DNA from: Paenibacillus mendelii
Lineage (GTDB): Bacteria; Bacillota; Bacilli; Paenibacillales; Paenibacillaceae
Assembly (NCBI RefSeq): GCF_024498075.1
Contig: NZ_JANHOF010000015.1
Location: forward strand, 62,001-126,000
Direction of reading: 5' to 3'
DNA length: 64,000 nt
Shown: positions 23,240 through 32,776 of the stretch, one piece after another
How positions within the stretch are numbered: position 1 is the stretch's first letter
How the letters are laid out: every line of letters starts with the position of its first letter
Translations under genes and position numbers: made by a program
The notes under the pieces: model-generated
Told to the model about the DNA's origin: nothing
Seen by the model: only the letters and a program-made list of their open reading frames with translations
The model's database searches: none

Positions 23240-24658
23240 TTACTCGTTATTGTCCAGCCATTGAAAATGGAAGCTTCCCTCTTTATCTAGACGTTGGAAT
23301 GTATGTGCACCAAAATAATCCCTTTGCGCCTGAAGTAAGTTAGCTGGCAGCCTCTCTGTCCGATAGCTGTCATAATAAGCCAACGCAGAAGCAAATGCAG
23401 GAACCGGAATGCCTCTGGATATGGCAATCGTGATAACTTTTCTCCAAGCTTCCTGGTAGCTATCCACGATCCCGCCGAAGTATTCGTCCAAGAACAGGTT
23501 GTTCAGAGCCGGATTCCGGTCATAGGCATCCTTAATATTTTGCAGGAATCTTGCACGGATAATGCATCCACCGCGGAAAATCATCGCTATGCTGCCGTAG
23601 TTCAAATCCCAGTTGTACGCGTCGGAAGCTGCTCTCATCTGAGCAAAGCCTTGCGCGTAAGATGCAATTTTACTCGTATACAGAGCTTTGCGGACTGCCT
23701 CGATGAATTCTTGAGGATCGCCGTCGTAGCTGGTTGCCGCAGGACCTTTCAGCTGCTTGCTAGCGGTGACGCGTTCTTCCTTCATCGCGGAGATGAACCG
23801 TGAAAATACCGATTCTGTAATGATGGACAAGGGAACGCCTAAATCCAATGCACTTTGGCTCGTCCATTTGCCCGTTCCTTTTTGCCCTGCCGAATCGAGA
23901 ATCACATCTACCATCGGTTTGCCCGTATCTGGATCGGTCTTCTTGAAAATATCTGCCGTAATCTCGATCAAATAGCTGTCCAGCTCGCCGTTATTCCACT
24001 CGGTGAAAATATCATGCAGCTGGCTGGTGTTCAAATTCAGTACATCCTTGAGCAAATGATACGCCTCACCGATGAGCTGCATATCCCCGTATTCGATTCC
24101 ATTGTGGACCATTTTGACATAATGTCCAGCGCCGTCTGCACCAATGTAAGTCGAACAAGGATCGCCGTTCACTTTGGCCGATATGGCGGTCAGGATCGGC
24201 TCCACGAGCTCGTACGCGTCCTTTTGCCCGCCTGGCATAATTGCAGGGCCGTTCAATGCCCCCTCTTCGCCGCCAGAAACGCCTGCGCCGATGAAGCGGA
24301 AGCCCTGGGCTTGAAGATCTTTGTTTCTGCGCTGCGTATCAGGGAAATAGGCGTTTCCACCGTCGATCAGAATATCACCTTGATCCAGGTATGGCACAAG
24401 CTGATTAATCGTATCGTCCGTAGGTTGGCCCGCTTTGACCATGATGAGGATTTTGCGCGGCGTCTCCAGGGATTGAACGAACTCCTCGACGCTGTAAGTG
24501 CCAACGAAATCCTTCCCCTGTGCTTCTGCTAACAGTTCATCTGTTTTCGCAGCCGAACGATTATATACCGCTACCGAGAATCCTTTGCTTTCGATATTCA
24601 AGGCCAGGTTCTTTCCCATAACGGCCAGTCCGACTACGCCAATTTGTTGTTTCTTCAC
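23240..24658 (-). CDS. gnd: 6-phosphogluconate dehydrogenase, decarboxylating
   Basis: It oxidises 6-phosphogluconate to ribulose 5-phosphate and CO2 with NADP. The 472 residues begin with the Rossmann motif IGVVGLAVMGKNLALNIE. The NRSAAKT that follows fits NADP binding, and the substrate-site motifs FIGAGVSGGEEGALNGP and YVKMVHNGIEYGDM are intact. GTG 24658 is favoured over ATG 24679 because GGGAGG sits 9 nt before it. It is the last gene of the operon, 20 bp after pgi. Confidence 0.95.
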   Translation of the reverse strand: MKKQQIGVVGLAVMGKNLALNIESKGFSVAVYNRSAAKTDELLAEAQGKDFVGTYSVEEFVQSLETPRKILIMVKAGQPTDDTINQLVPYLDQGDILIDGGNAYFPDTQRRNKDLQAQGFRFIGAGVSGGEEGALNGPAIMPGGQKDAYELVEPILTAISAKVNGDPCSTYIGADGAGHYVKMVHNGIEYGDMQLIGEAYHLLKDVLNLNTSQLHDIFTEWNNGELDSYLIEITADIFKKTDPDTGKPMVDVILDSAGQKGTGKWTSQSALDLGVPLSIITESVFSRFISAMKEERVTASKQLKGPAATSYDGDPQEFIEAVRKALYTSKIASYAQGFAQMRAASDAYNWDLNYGSIAMIFRGGCIIRARFLQNIKDAYDRNPALNNLFLDEYFGGIVDSYQEAWRKVITIAISRGIPVPAFASALAYYDSYRTERLPANLLQAQRDYFGAHTFQRLDKEGSFHFQWLDNNE

Positions 24659-24678
24659 AGCATGCTGCCTCCCTGTCA

Positions 24679-26025
24679 TTACTTTGCAGTATCCGATAAA
24701 CGTTTCAAGAGCTCCGCTTTTTGCACTTCAAACCCAGGCTTGCCAAGCAAGGCGAACATATTAACCTTGTATGCTTCTACGCCAGGCTGGTCGAATGGAT
24801 TTACCCCAAGCAGCAAGCCGCTGATTCCACAAGCTTTCTCGAAGAAATAAACCATTTCGCCGTACGTATATTCATTGAGCTCATCCAGTTCAATGATTAG
24901 ATTGGGAACGCCCCCATCGACATGGGCAAGACGCGTGCCTTCGGCTGCCTTCTTGTTCACTTCATCCATCGTCATTCCCGCGACAAAATTCAGACCGTCC
25001 AGGTTGCCGGCATCCTCTTGAATGGTGAACTCGACCTTTGCCTTCTTCACCGATAGCACCGTCTCAATCAGATCGCGCCGGCCTTCTTGCACATATTGTC
25101 CCATGGAATGCAGGTCGGTCGTGAAATCGACGGATGCTGGATATAGTCCCTTCTGGTCTTTCCCTTCGCTCTCGCCGAACAGCTGTTTCCACCACTCTGA
25201 AACATAATGCAGCGACGGCTCGAAATTAGCCAGCAGCTCAATGCTTTTCCCTTTGCGATAAAGAGCGTTGCGAACTGCCGCGTACTGGTAGCTTTCATTG
25301 GAAGCGAGGTCGGAATTATTGTATTTCTGCGCGGCGGCAGCTGCGCCTTCCATCATTCGATCGATGTTGAGTCCGGCAGTCGCAATCGGAAGAAGCCCTA
25401 CCGCTGTTAGAACGGAATAACGTCCGCCTACATCGTCCGGAATAACGAAGGTTTCGTAGCCCTCTTCATCGGCCAGCTTCTTGAGTGCACCCTTCGACTG
25501 ATCGGTTGTCGCAAAGATCCGTTTGCGGGCTTCCTCTTTCCCGTATTTCTTCTCCATATAATCGCGCAGAATACGGAATGCGATGGCCGGCTCCGTCGTC
25601 GTTCCCGACTTGGAGATCACATTCAATGAAATATCTTTGCCTTCCAGCAGCTCCAGCAGATGCGTGATATAGGTTGAACTGATGTTTTGACCGGCAAAAT
25701 AGACTTCGGTGTTGCCCTTCATTTGGTTATGGAATGTGTGGGACAGCGCTTCAATCGCCGACCTTGCACCCAGATAAGAACCGCCGATTCCTATCACGAC
25801 CAGAGCATCGGTATGGCTGCGAATTCGCTTCGCCGCGTCTTTAATTCTCGCAAACTCTTCCTGATCATATTCGAGGGGCAGATTCACCCAGCCTAAATAA
25901 TCGGATCCAGGCCCTTGCTTCTCATGAAGCATCCGGTGAGCCACATTCACGAACTCGCTTAGATGATCGATTTCATGCTGCTGGATAAACGATAGCGCAT
26001 TGGAATAATCGAATGAAATTGTCAT
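24679..26025 (-). CDS. pgi: Glucose-6-phosphate isomerase
   Basis: It interconverts glucose 6-phosphate and fructose 6-phosphate. The 448-residue length is that of the short bacterial form. Typical segments are DALVVIGIGGSYLGARSAIE, NVISKSGTTTEPAIAFR (the PGI signature region), GGRYSVLTAVGLLPI and SVDFTTDLHSMGQYVQEGRR. ATG 26025 follows AAGGAGTGAC. It lies 41 bp after tal in the operon. Confidence 0.95.
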   Translation of the reverse strand: MTISFDYSNALSFIQQHEIDHLSEFVNVAHRMLHEKQGPGSDYLGWVNLPLEYDQEEFARIKDAAKRIRSHTDALVVIGIGGSYLGARSAIEALSHTFHNQMKGNTEVYFAGQNISSTYITHLLELLEGKDISLNVISKSGTTTEPAIAFRILRDYMEKKYGKEEARKRIFATTDQSKGALKKLADEEGYETFVIPDDVGGRYSVLTAVGLLPIATAGLNIDRMMEGAAAAAQKYNNSDLASNESYQYAAVRNALYRKGKSIELLANFEPSLHYVSEWWKQLFGESEGKDQKGLYPASVDFTTDLHSMGQYVQEGRRDLIETVLSVKKAKVEFTIQEDAGNLDGLNFVAGMTMDEVNKKAAEGTRLAHVDGGVPNLIIELDELNEYTYGEMVYFFEKACGISGLLLGVNPFDQPGVEAYKVNMFALLGKPGFEVQKAELLKRLSDTAK

Positions 26026-26066
26026 TAGAATGTCACTCCTTTTCAATCATGTTGGGAACATGCAGC

Positions 26067-26735
26067 TTATAGCTGTGTTGTTTTTTTCCAATCGGCCGCG
26101 AATTTATCCATGCCTTGATCCGTTAGTGGATGCTTGGAAATCTGTTCGATGACGGAGAAAGGAATCGTTGCGATATGAGCGCCGGCCATGGCAACGCGCG
26201 TCACGTGATCCGGATGGCGGACAGATGCCGCGATGATTTGCGCATCCAGGTTATGCGTACGGAACATTTCAGCGATTTTCGTGACGAGCAGAACGCCGTC
26301 TTCCGAAATATCATCCAAGCGGCCCAGGAACGGGGAAACATAAGTTGCGCCTGCGCGGGCAGCCAAGAGTGCTTGGTTCACGGTGAAGATCAGCGTTACG
26401 TTTGTTTTTACGCCTTTCTTCGTCAGGTAACGGCATGCTTCCAAGCCTGCCAGCGTCATCGGAAGCTTAATGGTAATGTTGGGGTCGTTGTTGTTGATCT
26501 TGATGAGCTCATTCGCTTGGGCAATCATGTCTTCAGCTGTTTCGGCATCCGGCGTTACTTCAGCCGATACGGATTCAACCTCAGGCACTTCGCGTAAAAT
26601 TTCAGCGATGCGATCTTCGAATTTCACGCCTTCCTTGGCAACCAAGGATGGGTTTGTCGTTACACCGGACAAGACACCGATTTTATATGCCTTTTTGATA
26701 TCCGTCAGATTTGCTGTGTCGATAAAGAATTTCAT
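26067..26735 (-). CDS. tal: Transaldolase (fructose-6-phosphate aldolase-like, small type)
   Basis: The small 222-residue TalC/MipB form, a TIM barrel. Catalytic lysine lies in TIKLPMTLAGLEACRYL. Landmarks are FFIDTANLTDIKKAYKIGVL, GVTTNPSLVAKEG and ATYVSPFLGRLDDIS. The start was moved from an upstream ATG to ATG 26735, behind ACGGAGGAA. The pathway context (with tkt) supports transaldolase over fructose-6-phosphate aldolase. Confidence 0.93.
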   Translation of the reverse strand: MKFFIDTANLTDIKKAYKIGVLSGVTTNPSLVAKEGVKFEDRIAEILREVPEVESVSAEVTPDAETAEDMIAQANELIKINNNDPNITIKLPMTLAGLEACRYLTKKGVKTNVTLIFTVNQALLAARAGATYVSPFLGRLDDISEDGVLLVTKIAEMFRTHNLDAQIIAASVRHPDHVTRVAMAGAHIATIPFSVIEQISKHPLTDQGMDKFAADWKKTTQL

Positions 26736-26816
26736 TTGTAATTCCTCCGTTTGATATGGTTTTTTATTTAAGGACATTCTAATTATACATGGGCTTTGGA
26801 TTATATTCTCTGTTGA

Positions 26817-28808
26817 CTATAATAATTGTTTGGTTAAACGAACGACATTATCCACAGAGAAGCCAAAGTGTTCCATGACCTCCGTGCCCGGTCCAGAAGC
26901 ACCGAATGTATCAATGGACAAAACCTTGCCGCTTGGACCCGTGTAACGATCCCAGCCGAGTGAAATACCGGCTTCAATTGCTAAGCGCTTCGTGACGGAA
27001 GCGGGCAATACCGACTGCTTATACGCTTCGGGTTGACGGTCGAAGAGCTCGCGGCTCGGCATGGCGACAACGCGTACGGAGATTTGTTCCTTCTCGAGCT
27101 CAGCCTTGGCGTTTACCGCCAGGGAAACTTCGGATCCGGTACCGATCAGAATCACATCGGGCTGGCTGTTGGTTTCCGTCAGAACGTAGGCTCCCTTGGC
27201 TACCGCCTCCACATTGCCTTTGGTTGCTTCATAGATCGGCAGGTTCTGTCTGCTCAGCACGAGTGCTACCGGACCTTCATTTTGCTGCAGGGCATAGGCC
27301 CAGGCGTTTGCCGTTTCATTGGCATCGGTAGGACGTATAACCGTAAGTCCCGGAATGGTTCGCAGCGCTGCCAGATGCTCGACCGGCTCATGCGTAGGTC
27401 CATCTTCGCCAACAGCTACAGAATCATGGGTAAACACATACGTCACAGGCAGTTTCTGAATAGCTGCCAGTCTAATCGACGGACGCAGATAATCACTGAA
27501 GACGAAGAACGTGCTTACGAATGGTTTTACGCCCCCGTGGAGCGCCATTCCGTTACCTGCTGCGCCCATTGCATGCTCACGGACGCCGAAGTAGATATTG
27601 CGTCCTGCGTAGGATTCTACGGCGAATACCTGCTCGCCGCTAATATCCGTCATCGTGGAATGGGACAAGTCCGCGCTGCCCCCGAAGATCGAAGGAACCA
27701 ATTGAACGTAATGATTGATCGCTTGACCGCTGGCTACGCGCGTTGAAATTGTCTTGGAAGAATCGAAGGTAAGAATGTCCGCGGCATCAATCACGACGGA
27801 GCCTTCAATGACTTGCTCCAGTTCCGCACCAAGTGCGGGATGCTGTGCTTTATAGGAAGCGATCAAGTGGTTCCACGATGCTTCTTGTGCCGCGCCCGCT
27901 TGTTGAAGCTGCGCAAAATGAGCTTTGACTTCTTCCGGAACCGTGAACTCTTCCTCATGTGTCCAGCCATAAACTTTTTTTGTTGCCTTGGCTTCTTCTT
28001 TGCCCAGCGGAACGCCATGCACTTTATTCGTTCCCGCTGCTTTGCTTCCGTAACCGATAATGGTCCGGACTTCGATAATTGTCGGCTGCGTATCATTGTG
28101 TTTAGCCGCTTCGATCGCTTTGGCAATTTGCTCTATATCGTTGCCATCTTCAACACGCAAATAGTGCCAATTTGCGGATTCCGCTCGCTTCTGTATGTTC
28201 TCACCGAAGGAAAGATGGAGTTCTCCATCCAAGGAGATGTCGTTGGAATCGTACAAGACAACTAATTTGCCCAGTTTCATATGTCCTGCCATGGACATGG
28301 CCTCATAAGAGATCCCTTCCATCAAGCAGCCATCTCCGACAAGCGCATACGTGTAGTGATCGACGACCGGGAATCCGCTTTGGTTGAATTTCGAAGCCAG
28401 ATGCGCTTCAGCCATCGCCATGCCTACCGCCATTGCAATTCCTTGTCCGAGAGGACCGGTCGTCGCATCTACTCCATCGGTATGGCCGAATTCAGGATGA
28501 CCCGGCGTTCGGCTATTCAGCTTGCGGAATTGCTTCAAATCTTCTATTGAAACGTTATAGCCGGACAAATGCAGAAGACTGTAAAGCAATGCCGAACCAT
28601 GGCCGGCGGACAATACGAAACGATCGCGGTTGAACCATTTTGAATGGCCCGGATTATGATTGAGATGTTTGCCCCACAGGGCATAAGCCATTGGCGCAGC
28701 TCCCATCGGCAGCCCCGGATGTCCGGAATTGGCGGCATTAATGGCATCGATCGATAACGTACGGATCGTATCGACGGACAGTTGATCAACGGTTTGTGTA
28801 ATAGGCAT
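26817..28808 (-). CDS. tkt: Transketolase
   Basis: A 663-residue ThDP enzyme of the non-oxidative branch. The ThDP motif is GDGCLMEGISYEAMSMAGH, with the phosphate-binding PGHPEFGHTDGVDATTGPLG and GVREHAMGAAGNGMALHGGV in the second domain. Ribosome site AAAGGAG is 6 nt before ATG. Its first codons overlap the end of zwf by 23 nt, and the two are translationally coupled. Confidence 0.96.
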   Translation of the reverse strand: MPITQTVDQLSVDTIRTLSIDAINAANSGHPGLPMGAAPMAYALWGKHLNHNPGHSKWFNRDRFVLSAGHGSALLYSLLHLSGYNVSIEDLKQFRKLNSRTPGHPEFGHTDGVDATTGPLGQGIAMAVGMAMAEAHLASKFNQSGFPVVDHYTYALVGDGCLMEGISYEAMSMAGHMKLGKLVVLYDSNDISLDGELHLSFGENIQKRAESANWHYLRVEDGNDIEQIAKAIEAAKHNDTQPTIIEVRTIIGYGSKAAGTNKVHGVPLGKEEAKATKKVYGWTHEEEFTVPEEVKAHFAQLQQAGAAQEASWNHLIASYKAQHPALGAELEQVIEGSVVIDAADILTFDSSKTISTRVASGQAINHYVQLVPSIFGGSADLSHSTMTDISGEQVFAVESYAGRNIYFGVREHAMGAAGNGMALHGGVKPFVSTFFVFSDYLRPSIRLAAIQKLPVTYVFTHDSVAVGEDGPTHEPVEHLAALRTIPGLTVIRPTDANETANAWAYALQQNEGPVALVLSRQNLPIYEATKGNVEAVAKGAYVLTETNSQPDVILIGTGSEVSLAVNAKAELEKEQISVRVVAMPSRELFDRQPEAYKQSVLPASVTKRLAIEAGISLGWDRYTGPSGKVLSIDTFGASGPGTEVMEHFGFSVDNVVRLTKQLL

Positions 28809-30309
28809 ATCGTTCTCCTTTTATAGATTCGATGGTTTGTTCCGGCTTGTCATCGAACCACCAATGAAAGCCGTCCTTCGCCAGCAGCTCATCGGACTCG
28901 GCTGGCCCGTAAGTGCCGGCTTCATAGCGATGAAGAGGAACCAGGTTTTCTTCGTAGGCATCCAAGATCGGCTGTACCCACTGCCATGACAATTCGACTT
29001 CGTCCCAATGCGCGAAGAATGTCGAGTCTCCGTGCAAGGCGTCGCCAATCAAATTCTCGTAAGCCTCAGGCACGTTGTCTCCCCTCTCATGAAAGTCGAT
29101 ATGAATAGGTCTGAACTCTCTTTGCTGCTGAGGATCTCTGGTATTGAATTGCAGTGAAATGCCTTCGTTGGGATTGATTTCGAATACGATAAGATTAGGT
29201 GTCAGATCCTCATCGTTTGACTGGGCTTGCACGAACGGTTCTTTGAATTCGATCACGATCCGCGTTGATTTATCCTTCATTCGTTTGCCTGTGCGGATGT
29301 AGAAAGGGACGTCCCGCCAAGCATCATTGGCAATTTGCAGCTTGGCTGCGATGAATGTGTCGTTCTGAGAGTTTGCAGCAATATTGGGCTCCGAAGTGTA
29401 ACCGACAACCGATTTACCTTGGATTGTTCCTGCTCCGTACTGGCCGCGGACAACATGGGATCGGACATCCTCTTTATTCAGCGCCTCCAGGGAATCCATC
29501 ACCTGTTTCTTGTTGAAACGGACATTCTCGGACGTACTGTTGTTCGGGAGCTGGATCGTTAGCATCATGAGCAATTGCAGCATATGGTTCTGGAACATGT
29601 CTCTTAGGGCTCCGACATGATCGTAATAGCCAGCCCGTTCTTCAACACCGACGATCTCGTTCGCCGTTATTTGAACGTTCGCCATGCTGTGGTTCCCCCA
29701 CAAGGCCTGTAGGACCGGATGGCTCTGCTGCAGAACCTCAAGCTTCTGTACCATCGGCTTGCCGAGATAATGATCGATTCGAAATATCTCTTCTTCCGTA
29801 AATGCTTTGCTCAGATTTCGGTTCAAATCGCGAGCGGATTGCAAATCATGACCGAAAGGCTTCTCGATCACCAGACGCTTCCAGCCGTTCGCGGAGCCAA
29901 GTCCGCTTTCTTGGATGTTGGCAGCGATCGTTTCAAAAAATTCAGGACCTACGGACAAATAAAACAAGCGATTCGGCTCCATGCGAAGCTCTGCTTCCTG
30001 CTGTTCAATAAGCTTGAGCAGCTTCAGGTAATCTTCTTTGCGGCCCACATCGAGCACACTATAGCGGAATGCACGCACGAAGTTTTTCAATACAACCGGA
30101 TCCTTCGCTTCGCGCCGGGAAAACATGCGGAGCGATTGCTCGACATTGGCTTGAAAGGTTTCATCGGACAGCTCTCTTCTTCCAAGGCCGATCACCGAGA
30201 AGGATTGGGGCAGCTTCTGATCGACGTACAGATTATAGAGGGCAGGGTAAATCTTTCTTTTGGCTAAATCCCCTGTCGCTCCAAACAACACAAACGTGGT
30301 TGCCTCCAT
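28786..30309 (-). CDS. zwf: Glucose-6-phosphate 1-dehydrogenase
   Basis: The 507-residue NADP-dependent enzyme that opens the oxidative pentose phosphate branch. LFGATGDLAKRKIYPALYNL near the start is the NADP-binding motif, and RIDHYLGKPMVQ is the active-site motif. ATG 30309 (MEATTFVLFG) is preferred over the GTG three codons upstream, behind GGAAGGTG. It is the first gene of the operon and faces away from a LysR regulator. Confidence 0.96.
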   Translation of the reverse strand: MEATTFVLFGATGDLAKRKIYPALYNLYVDQKLPQSFSVIGLGRRELSDETFQANVEQSLRMFSRREAKDPVVLKNFVRAFRYSVLDVGRKEDYLKLLKLIEQQEAELRMEPNRLFYLSVGPEFFETIAANIQESGLGSANGWKRLVIEKPFGHDLQSARDLNRNLSKAFTEEEIFRIDHYLGKPMVQKLEVLQQSHPVLQALWGNHSMANVQITANEIVGVEERAGYYDHVGALRDMFQNHMLQLLMMLTIQLPNNSTSENVRFNKKQVMDSLEALNKEDVRSHVVRGQYGAGTIQGKSVVGYTSEPNIAANSQNDTFIAAKLQIANDAWRDVPFYIRTGKRMKDKSTRIVIEFKEPFVQAQSNDEDLTPNLIVFEINPNEGISLQFNTRDPQQQREFRPIHIDFHERGDNVPEAYENLIGDALHGDSTFFAHWDEVELSWQWVQPILDAYEENLVPLHRYEAGTYGPAESDELLAKDGFHWWFDDKPEQTIESIKGERYAYYTNR

Positions 30310-30431
30310 TATTTTCACCTTCCAGCAGGGTTTCTTTGTTAGCTCTGGTTTCTATTTCTTAAATCCACTATAATACGAATAACACCTATACAAGTAATTA
30401 GTATATTTAACAGGAGCTATAGACCACGTCT

Positions 30432-31322
30432 ATGATCAATTACGAACTATACAAGGTATTCTACTGGGCCGCGAAGACGGGAAGCTTGTCTAAGGCCGCC
30501 AAATCGTTGTACATCACTCAGCCAAGCGTCAGTCATGCCATCAAGCAGCTGGAAGACAGCTTCGGCATTACCTTGTTTTACCGGAATTCCAAAGGCGTTG
30601 CCTTAACGCAGGAAGGCGTCACCCTATATTCCTATATCGAGAAGTCTCAGATTCTAATCTCGCTGGCGGAAGAAAAGATGGCCGCGCTTAAAAATCTGGA
30701 CAGCGGCGAGCTGCGGATTGGCGGCAGCGACTCGTTATTCAAGCACTATTTGCTTCCCTACCTGGAGAGTTATCGTCAGAAGCATCCCGGAATCAAGCTG
30801 CACCTGAATCATGGGACGACGCCGGAAACGATCGCCTTCTTGAAAGAAGGCAAGATCGATCTGGGCGTCGTACGGATGCCCATCGTCGATTCCCAGCTTG
30901 AAGTGATGAAGGGGATTGAACTGCAGGATTGCTTTGTTGCGGGGGCTCATTTTGCGGAGCTGAAGGACAAAGTGCTTTCATTGGAGCTGCTGCTTCAGTA
31001 TCCCATCATCCTATTCTCGCGCAATAGCCGGGTACGGATGGCCATCACGGAACTATTTCAAAGCTATGGTTATCAGATCAAGCCTGAGATTGAAGTCGGT
31101 AGCGTGGATCTTCTCATCGAATTCGCGCGGAAAGGCCTCGGAATTTCCTACATTACGAAAGAATTCATTTCCAAGGAACTCGAGGAAGGCTCCCTCTTCG
31201 AAATTAATTTAGATATTAAGATGCCCCCTTCTCAAGTGGGCTTCATGATTATGCGCAATATGCCGCTATCCCATGCGGCCAGTAAGTTTATTGAGTTCGT
31301 GAAGAATACCGATGAGATTTAA
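30432..31322 (+). CDS. LysR family transcriptional regulator
   Basis: A 296-residue LysR regulator with the N-terminal HTH (VFYWAAKTGSLSKAAKSLYI, then TQPSVSHAIKQLEDSFGITL) and a periplasmic-binding-like effector domain from about residue 90. It is divergent from the zwf operon with a 122-bp shared gap. By the usual LysR layout it is the first candidate to control that operon, and the shared gap suggests autoregulation too. The effector is unknown. A clear terminator follows it. Confidence 0.9.
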   Translation: MINYELYKVFYWAAKTGSLSKAAKSLYITQPSVSHAIKQLEDSFGITLFYRNSKGVALTQEGVTLYSYIEKSQILISLAEEKMAALKNLDSGELRIGGSDSLFKHYLLPYLESYRQKHPGIKLHLNHGTTPETIAFLKEGKIDLGVVRMPIVDSQLEVMKGIELQDCFVAGAHFAELKDKVLSLELLLQYPIILFSRNSRVRMAITELFQSYGYQIKPEIEVGSVDLLIEFARKGLGISYITKEFISKELEEGSLFEINLDIKMPPSQVGFMIMRNMPLSHAASKFIEFVKNTDEI

Positions 31323-31360
31323 ATCAGCGATGTTTTTTCAAATTATCCATCTAAGCAAAG

Positions 31361-31388
31361 AAGGCAGCCGATATCGTTCGGCTGCCTT
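31361..31388 (+). terminator. Terminator of the LysR gene
   Basis: AAGGCAGCCGA pairs with TCGGCTGCCTT (11 bp, 6-nt loop), followed by a pyrimidine-rich T-containing tail. It lies 39 nt after the stop. Confidence 0.85.
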
Positions 31389-31442
31389 TCCTGCTTTCTG
31401 GTTCTTGATACCCTTGTCTATCATTGACCGGCCATCTGCTAA

Positions 31443-31730
31443 TTACTTCGAGATATCATCCGAGTTCCACATCCTGCCTACTATTGCGCTTATTTCTTGT
31501 AGCACAGGGTCACTCTTTTTATCCTTATGATATCCAAAATGCAGATCAATCTGGAGATCGATGCCGCCCCAGATCTGCAGGATGTTTTCATTAGCAAACC
31601 GCTTGGCTGCTGGCTCCGCAAGCAGTGAACAACCCACTTCTCCTTGAACCAATTTGAATAAAATCTTCGCTTTCTGTCTTTGGTTTGAATTCTTCTTATT
31701 CGATGCTGCTTGTCTTCGTATGTATGTATT
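31443..31730 (-). pseudogene. C-terminal fragment of a LysR-type regulator
   Basis: A stretch of about 90 codons without a proper start encodes what looks like the tail of a LysR effector domain (ILFKLVQGEVGCSLLAEPAA, then KRFANENILQIW, and LQIDLHFGYHKDKKSDPVLQ). The pattern of a glycine-rich turn followed by LLAEPAAKRFA is typical. No DNA-binding domain is found upstream, so it is a truncated relic. Confidence 0.5.
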
Positions 31731-31866
31731 TTATCAATGACTATGGGCGGTTCATTGATCATTGTAGCCATATTTCTTTTCATTTCGAACGATTAGAAAT
31801 GGCAGATTAAATGATACTTTATTTTCAGCATTATTTCGCGGCCCTTCGTCCTATTCAAAGCACATA

Positions 31867-32007
31867 TCAATACGCATCTTTTTCCATTTTATCCTTGATC
31901 TCTTTTAGCGTTTCATCCATGCTTCTAACTGTTTTCAACATCGCCATCTGATTCCCGAGTATACTTGCAAAGACAACAAATACGATGACTAAGAAAACCA
32001 CATCCAC
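31867..32007 (-). CDS. Small membrane protein, 46 aa
   Basis: A 46-codon ORF with GTG start at 32007 behind a strong GGGAGGCGG ribosome site. It has an N-terminal hydrophobic segment (VVFLVIVFVVFASILG) and a charged helix (TVRSMDETLKEIKDKMEKDA), the layout of single-pass small membrane proteins with a cytosolic coiled helix. No family name is assigned. The coding pattern and the ribosome site make it a likely real gene. Confidence 0.65.
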   Translation of the reverse strand: MDVVFLVIVFVVFASILGNQMAMLKTVRSMDETLKEIKDKMEKDAY

Positions 32008-32171
32008 TTTACCGCCTCCCATAATGGTCTATTGCTTTACAAAGTGCTTAGCATGCACTCCACCTTGGATATCCCCTTGATTTTACCATTCCTAGCTATG
32101 CGTTACGATATTAATTAAGTGAATCAAGGAATTCATAATAATGATGCAAAATGCCACAGCGGTATGCAGCA

Positions 32172-32213
32172 AAAAGCATCCACAGCCCGGTTGAAACCGG
32201 TTGGGATGCTTTT
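32172..32213. terminator. Hairpin terminator
   Basis: AAAAGCATCC (32172-32181) pairs with GGATGCTTTT (32204-32213), with an inner CCGG stem. It terminates the secreted-protein gene on the - strand. Confidence 0.8.
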
Positions 32214-32272
32214 CTTTATGCCGCGCTTACATGTGCTTCAACAGGTCTATGTTTGGTTCTAATATAAAGGTA

Positions 32273-32776
32273 TTAGTCCCAATACTGCACTTGCGCGGAA
32301 CCGCTAAAGCTTTCCTTCACATACAATTCCGCCTTCTTGTTGTCACCGTCGATTGCTCCGGAGATTCCCCTGTAGATCAGAGTGTCGCCGGTATACAAAT
32401 AAAAGTAACTGTACCCGTTAGGATCCGTAATAATGTCGTCCGCATTATTAGGATCGTATTCCCGCAATTGATACCAGGCGCCGCCGCTTGGACCGGATAC
32501 GACCTTGTACTTAAAGTCTCCCCCGCCGGAATGTACATAGTTGGACGGATTCTCGCTGGAAGAAGTGGAGCGCTGCCCCAAATAATCCCACTCTCCTGCT
32601 CCCATCGGAGTGACGACATCTCCGTTCGCGCGTACGACAGATACGCTTGCAGCGGTTTTCTCGGCTCCATCTTTACCGGATGCCGATGCCGTTGAAAACG
32701 GAATGGCGAGCGCAAGGGTTAATGCCAAAAACAACGTACGTCTCCTCTTCACCTTCATTTCGTGCGAATTTTTCAT
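32273..32776 (-). CDS. Secreted protein of unknown function
   Basis: A 167-residue exported protein. A signal peptide is clear: basic KVKRRRT, then a hydrophobic core LFLALTLALAIPFSTASAS with cleavage likely after ASA (near residue 33). The mature part is rich in Gly, Ser, Tyr and Trp (WDYLGQRSTSSSENPSNYV, AWYQLREYDPNNADD) and appears beta-sheet-like. No family is recognised. The AGGAGG site precedes ATG 32776. It stands alone. Confidence 0.75.
   Translation of the reverse strand: MKNSHEMKVKRRRTLFLALTLALAIPFSTASASGKDGAEKTAASVSVVRANGDVVTPMGAGEWDYLGQRSTSSSENPSNYVHSGGGDFKYKVVSGPSGGAWYQLREYDPNNADDIITDPNGYSYFYLYTGDTLIYRGISGAIDGDNKKAELYVKESFSGSAQVQYWD

Noticed and set aside
23855..24532. Long + strand ORF (225 codons) opposite gnd
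   Set aside because: It lies wholly antisense to a well-supported 6-phosphogluconate dehydrogenase gene, has no ribosome site and its product shows no family features.
27033..27746. Long + strand ORF (237 codons) opposite tkt
   Set aside because: It is the antisense shadow of transketolase.
29719..30267. 182-codon + strand ORF opposite zwf
   Set aside because: Antisense shadow of glucose-6-phosphate dehydrogenase; no ribosome site.
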